A stretch of 64,000 nt of DNA from Auanema rhodensis (lineage: Eukaryota; Nematoda; Chromadorea; Rhabditida; Rhabditidae), in the NCBI GenBank assembly GCA_964057225.1, contig OZ059897.1:6014001-6078000 (forward strand), in the 5' to 3' direction. The position numbers were made by a program, and so were the translations under genes. The notes beneath the pieces were generated by a model. That model did not search any database and was not told the origin of the DNA. It saw only the letters and a list, made by a program, of their open reading frames with translations. The stretch's first letter is position 1, and every line of letters begins with the position of its first letter. Of the stretch, positions 62,824 to 64,000 are shown piece after piece.

Positions 62824-63930
62824 CTAATAACCGGGTGGGGTACGAGGGATTGGGCAATGTTCGCAGGATCCTGGCTCTCCAGTTGGTCCACGTGGTCCTT
62901 CTTGTCCTTGTGGGCCTGGAGCTCCTTGTGGTCCTGGTCTTCCAGCATCTCCTTGAGGTCCGATTGGTCCCTCTTGGCTTCCTCCGTCAAGTCCAGCTTC
63001 TCCGCGTGGTCCTGGTGGTCCACGTGGTCCTGGTCTTCCGGCAGGTCCAGCTGGTCCGTTAACCTGAAGCAATATTATTTTATATTTTGTAGAAAATATT
63101 AAATCCTACTTGGATAACTCTTCCTGGAGCTCCACGTGGCCCGCTAACACCTTGTCTTCCTGGCATTCCCATGGTTCCTGGTGGTCCTTGCATTCCATTT
63201 TCTCCGTTCTTTCCGTCTCTTCCAGCTTCTCCGGCAGCTCCTTTAGGTCCCTAGAATCACAAAAATGAAGTTTGCAGTTTTAGTTACATTAAAAGCTCAC
63301 TTGTGGTCCCTTAGCTCCTCCCATTCCTTGTGGTCCTGGTGGTCCAGGTGGGCAGATGATGCATGGTTCGTTTTGGATGGCGGATTCAAGAAGGCTTCCG
63401 TCTCTTCCGCTGCTTCCGTCATTTCCGGGAAGACCATCTCTTCCGTCATCTCCGTTGTCTCCTGGTGGTCCTGGTGGTCCAGCTGGTCCTTGTTGGCATC
63501 CGCAGCAAGTTGGAGCAGCATCACTGTTAGCGACTGGAGCAACTCCGTATCCTATAGACAAATAATATTTACAAAGGTATTCAGAAAAGTAAGGGCACCT
63601 CCAGCTCCTCCATTAGATGGGTAAGCAGCTGGCTGTGGAGAGCTTCCATACTGTCTCTTAGCACGCTGGAAGGATGGAGCATCGATGTGATGGATTTCTG
63701 CCCACATATCACGAGCTCTGGTCTGAACAATACGATAATTAGATTCCATTTTCAGAAAGTTGATTCTGTACCTTGCAGAAATCAGTCTCAATGATGAGAT
63801 GGGACTGGAAGTTAGCTACATAGCTATAGAGCATGGGCAAAGTGACGACGGCAGCGATGACAGCTACAGTACTGACGACAATGGCGAAAAAGGCCACTCG
63901 ACGAAGCTCACGGTGCTCCGACGTCTCCAT
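62824..63930 (-). CDS. col: Cuticle collagen
   Basis: Five exons (63772-63930, 63599-63722, 63301-63551, 63110-63250, 62824-63063) give 304 residues, typical for nematode cuticle collagens. The N-terminus ([20 protein letters not shown] then a TM-like hydrophobic anchor) is the usual homology block region. RAKR near residue 80 is a subtilisin-like processing site. CCGCQ precedes the first Gly-X-Y block, then [13 protein letters not shown] opens the main block, and the end reads [18 protein letters not shown], so three conserved cysteine clusters flank two triple-helical regions interrupted around [10 protein letters not shown]. Such chains trimerise, are secreted by the hypodermis and cross-linked into the cuticle at moults. 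Which collagen subfamily cannot be told. The start directly follows a CTTAAG acceptor-like site. Confidence 0.95.
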
Positions 63931-64000
63931 CTTAAGAAGAGGATATTAGAAAAGACAGTATGGTAAAAGTTAAAATAAACAAGGGTTTAATAAGAAGAAA

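Noticed and set aside
62665-63624. Plus-strand Trp/Ser-rich and other-frame Asp/His-rich open frames
   Set aside because: Shadow frames of the Gly-X-Y collagen repeats on the minus strand.

Overview
This window is AT-rich nuclear DNA from a nematode. The evidence is a cuticle collagen with a nematode-type N-terminus and Gly-X-Y blocks, many short introns (mostly 40-100 bp), C. elegans-like splice sites, and likely trans-splice acceptors just upstream of several start codons. The exact species cannot be told from the sequence. Exon models below were joined by hand from reading frame, splice phase and protein similarity, with no transcript evidence.

Left part (1-39 kb) is gene-poor. It begins with the 5' end of a non-NMDA ionotropic glutamate receptor gene running off the left edge (minus strand). 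A ~17 kb stretch follows with no recognisable protein gene; it holds seven good E2F-type sites, GC boxes, GC-rich islands, stem-loops and long CT/GA tracts, and ends at a CKI-1-like Cip/Kip cyclin-dependent kinase inhibitor (18.5 kb, plus). About 11.5 kb downstream, same strand, is a second Cip/Kip gene (30.8 kb). Between them lie a small secreted cysteine-rich peptide candidate (29.1 kb), a ~210 bp foldback element, a 43 bp tandem duplication and an RNA-like hairpin. A calexcitin-like EF-hand gene lies at 35.3-36.3 kb (minus).

Right part (39-64 kb) is gene-dense: two tandem SLC22-type MFS transporters (plus); snurportin-1 and the ribosome-assembly protein NOL6 (minus, close enough to be an operon); an MFSD14/HIAT1-type transporter (minus); LZIC (plus); a 14-exon gene coding for an HMG box plus a Maelstrom-like domain (minus); a 16-cysteine secreted protein (plus); a small charged coiled-coil protein (minus); and a cuticle collagen (minus) at the right edge.

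The most interesting points are the Maelstrom-like gene, the Cip/Kip pair whose PCNA/CRL4-Cdt2 degron is split by an intron at the same codon in both copies (TD in one, TN in the other), and the E2F-site cluster in front of the first copy.
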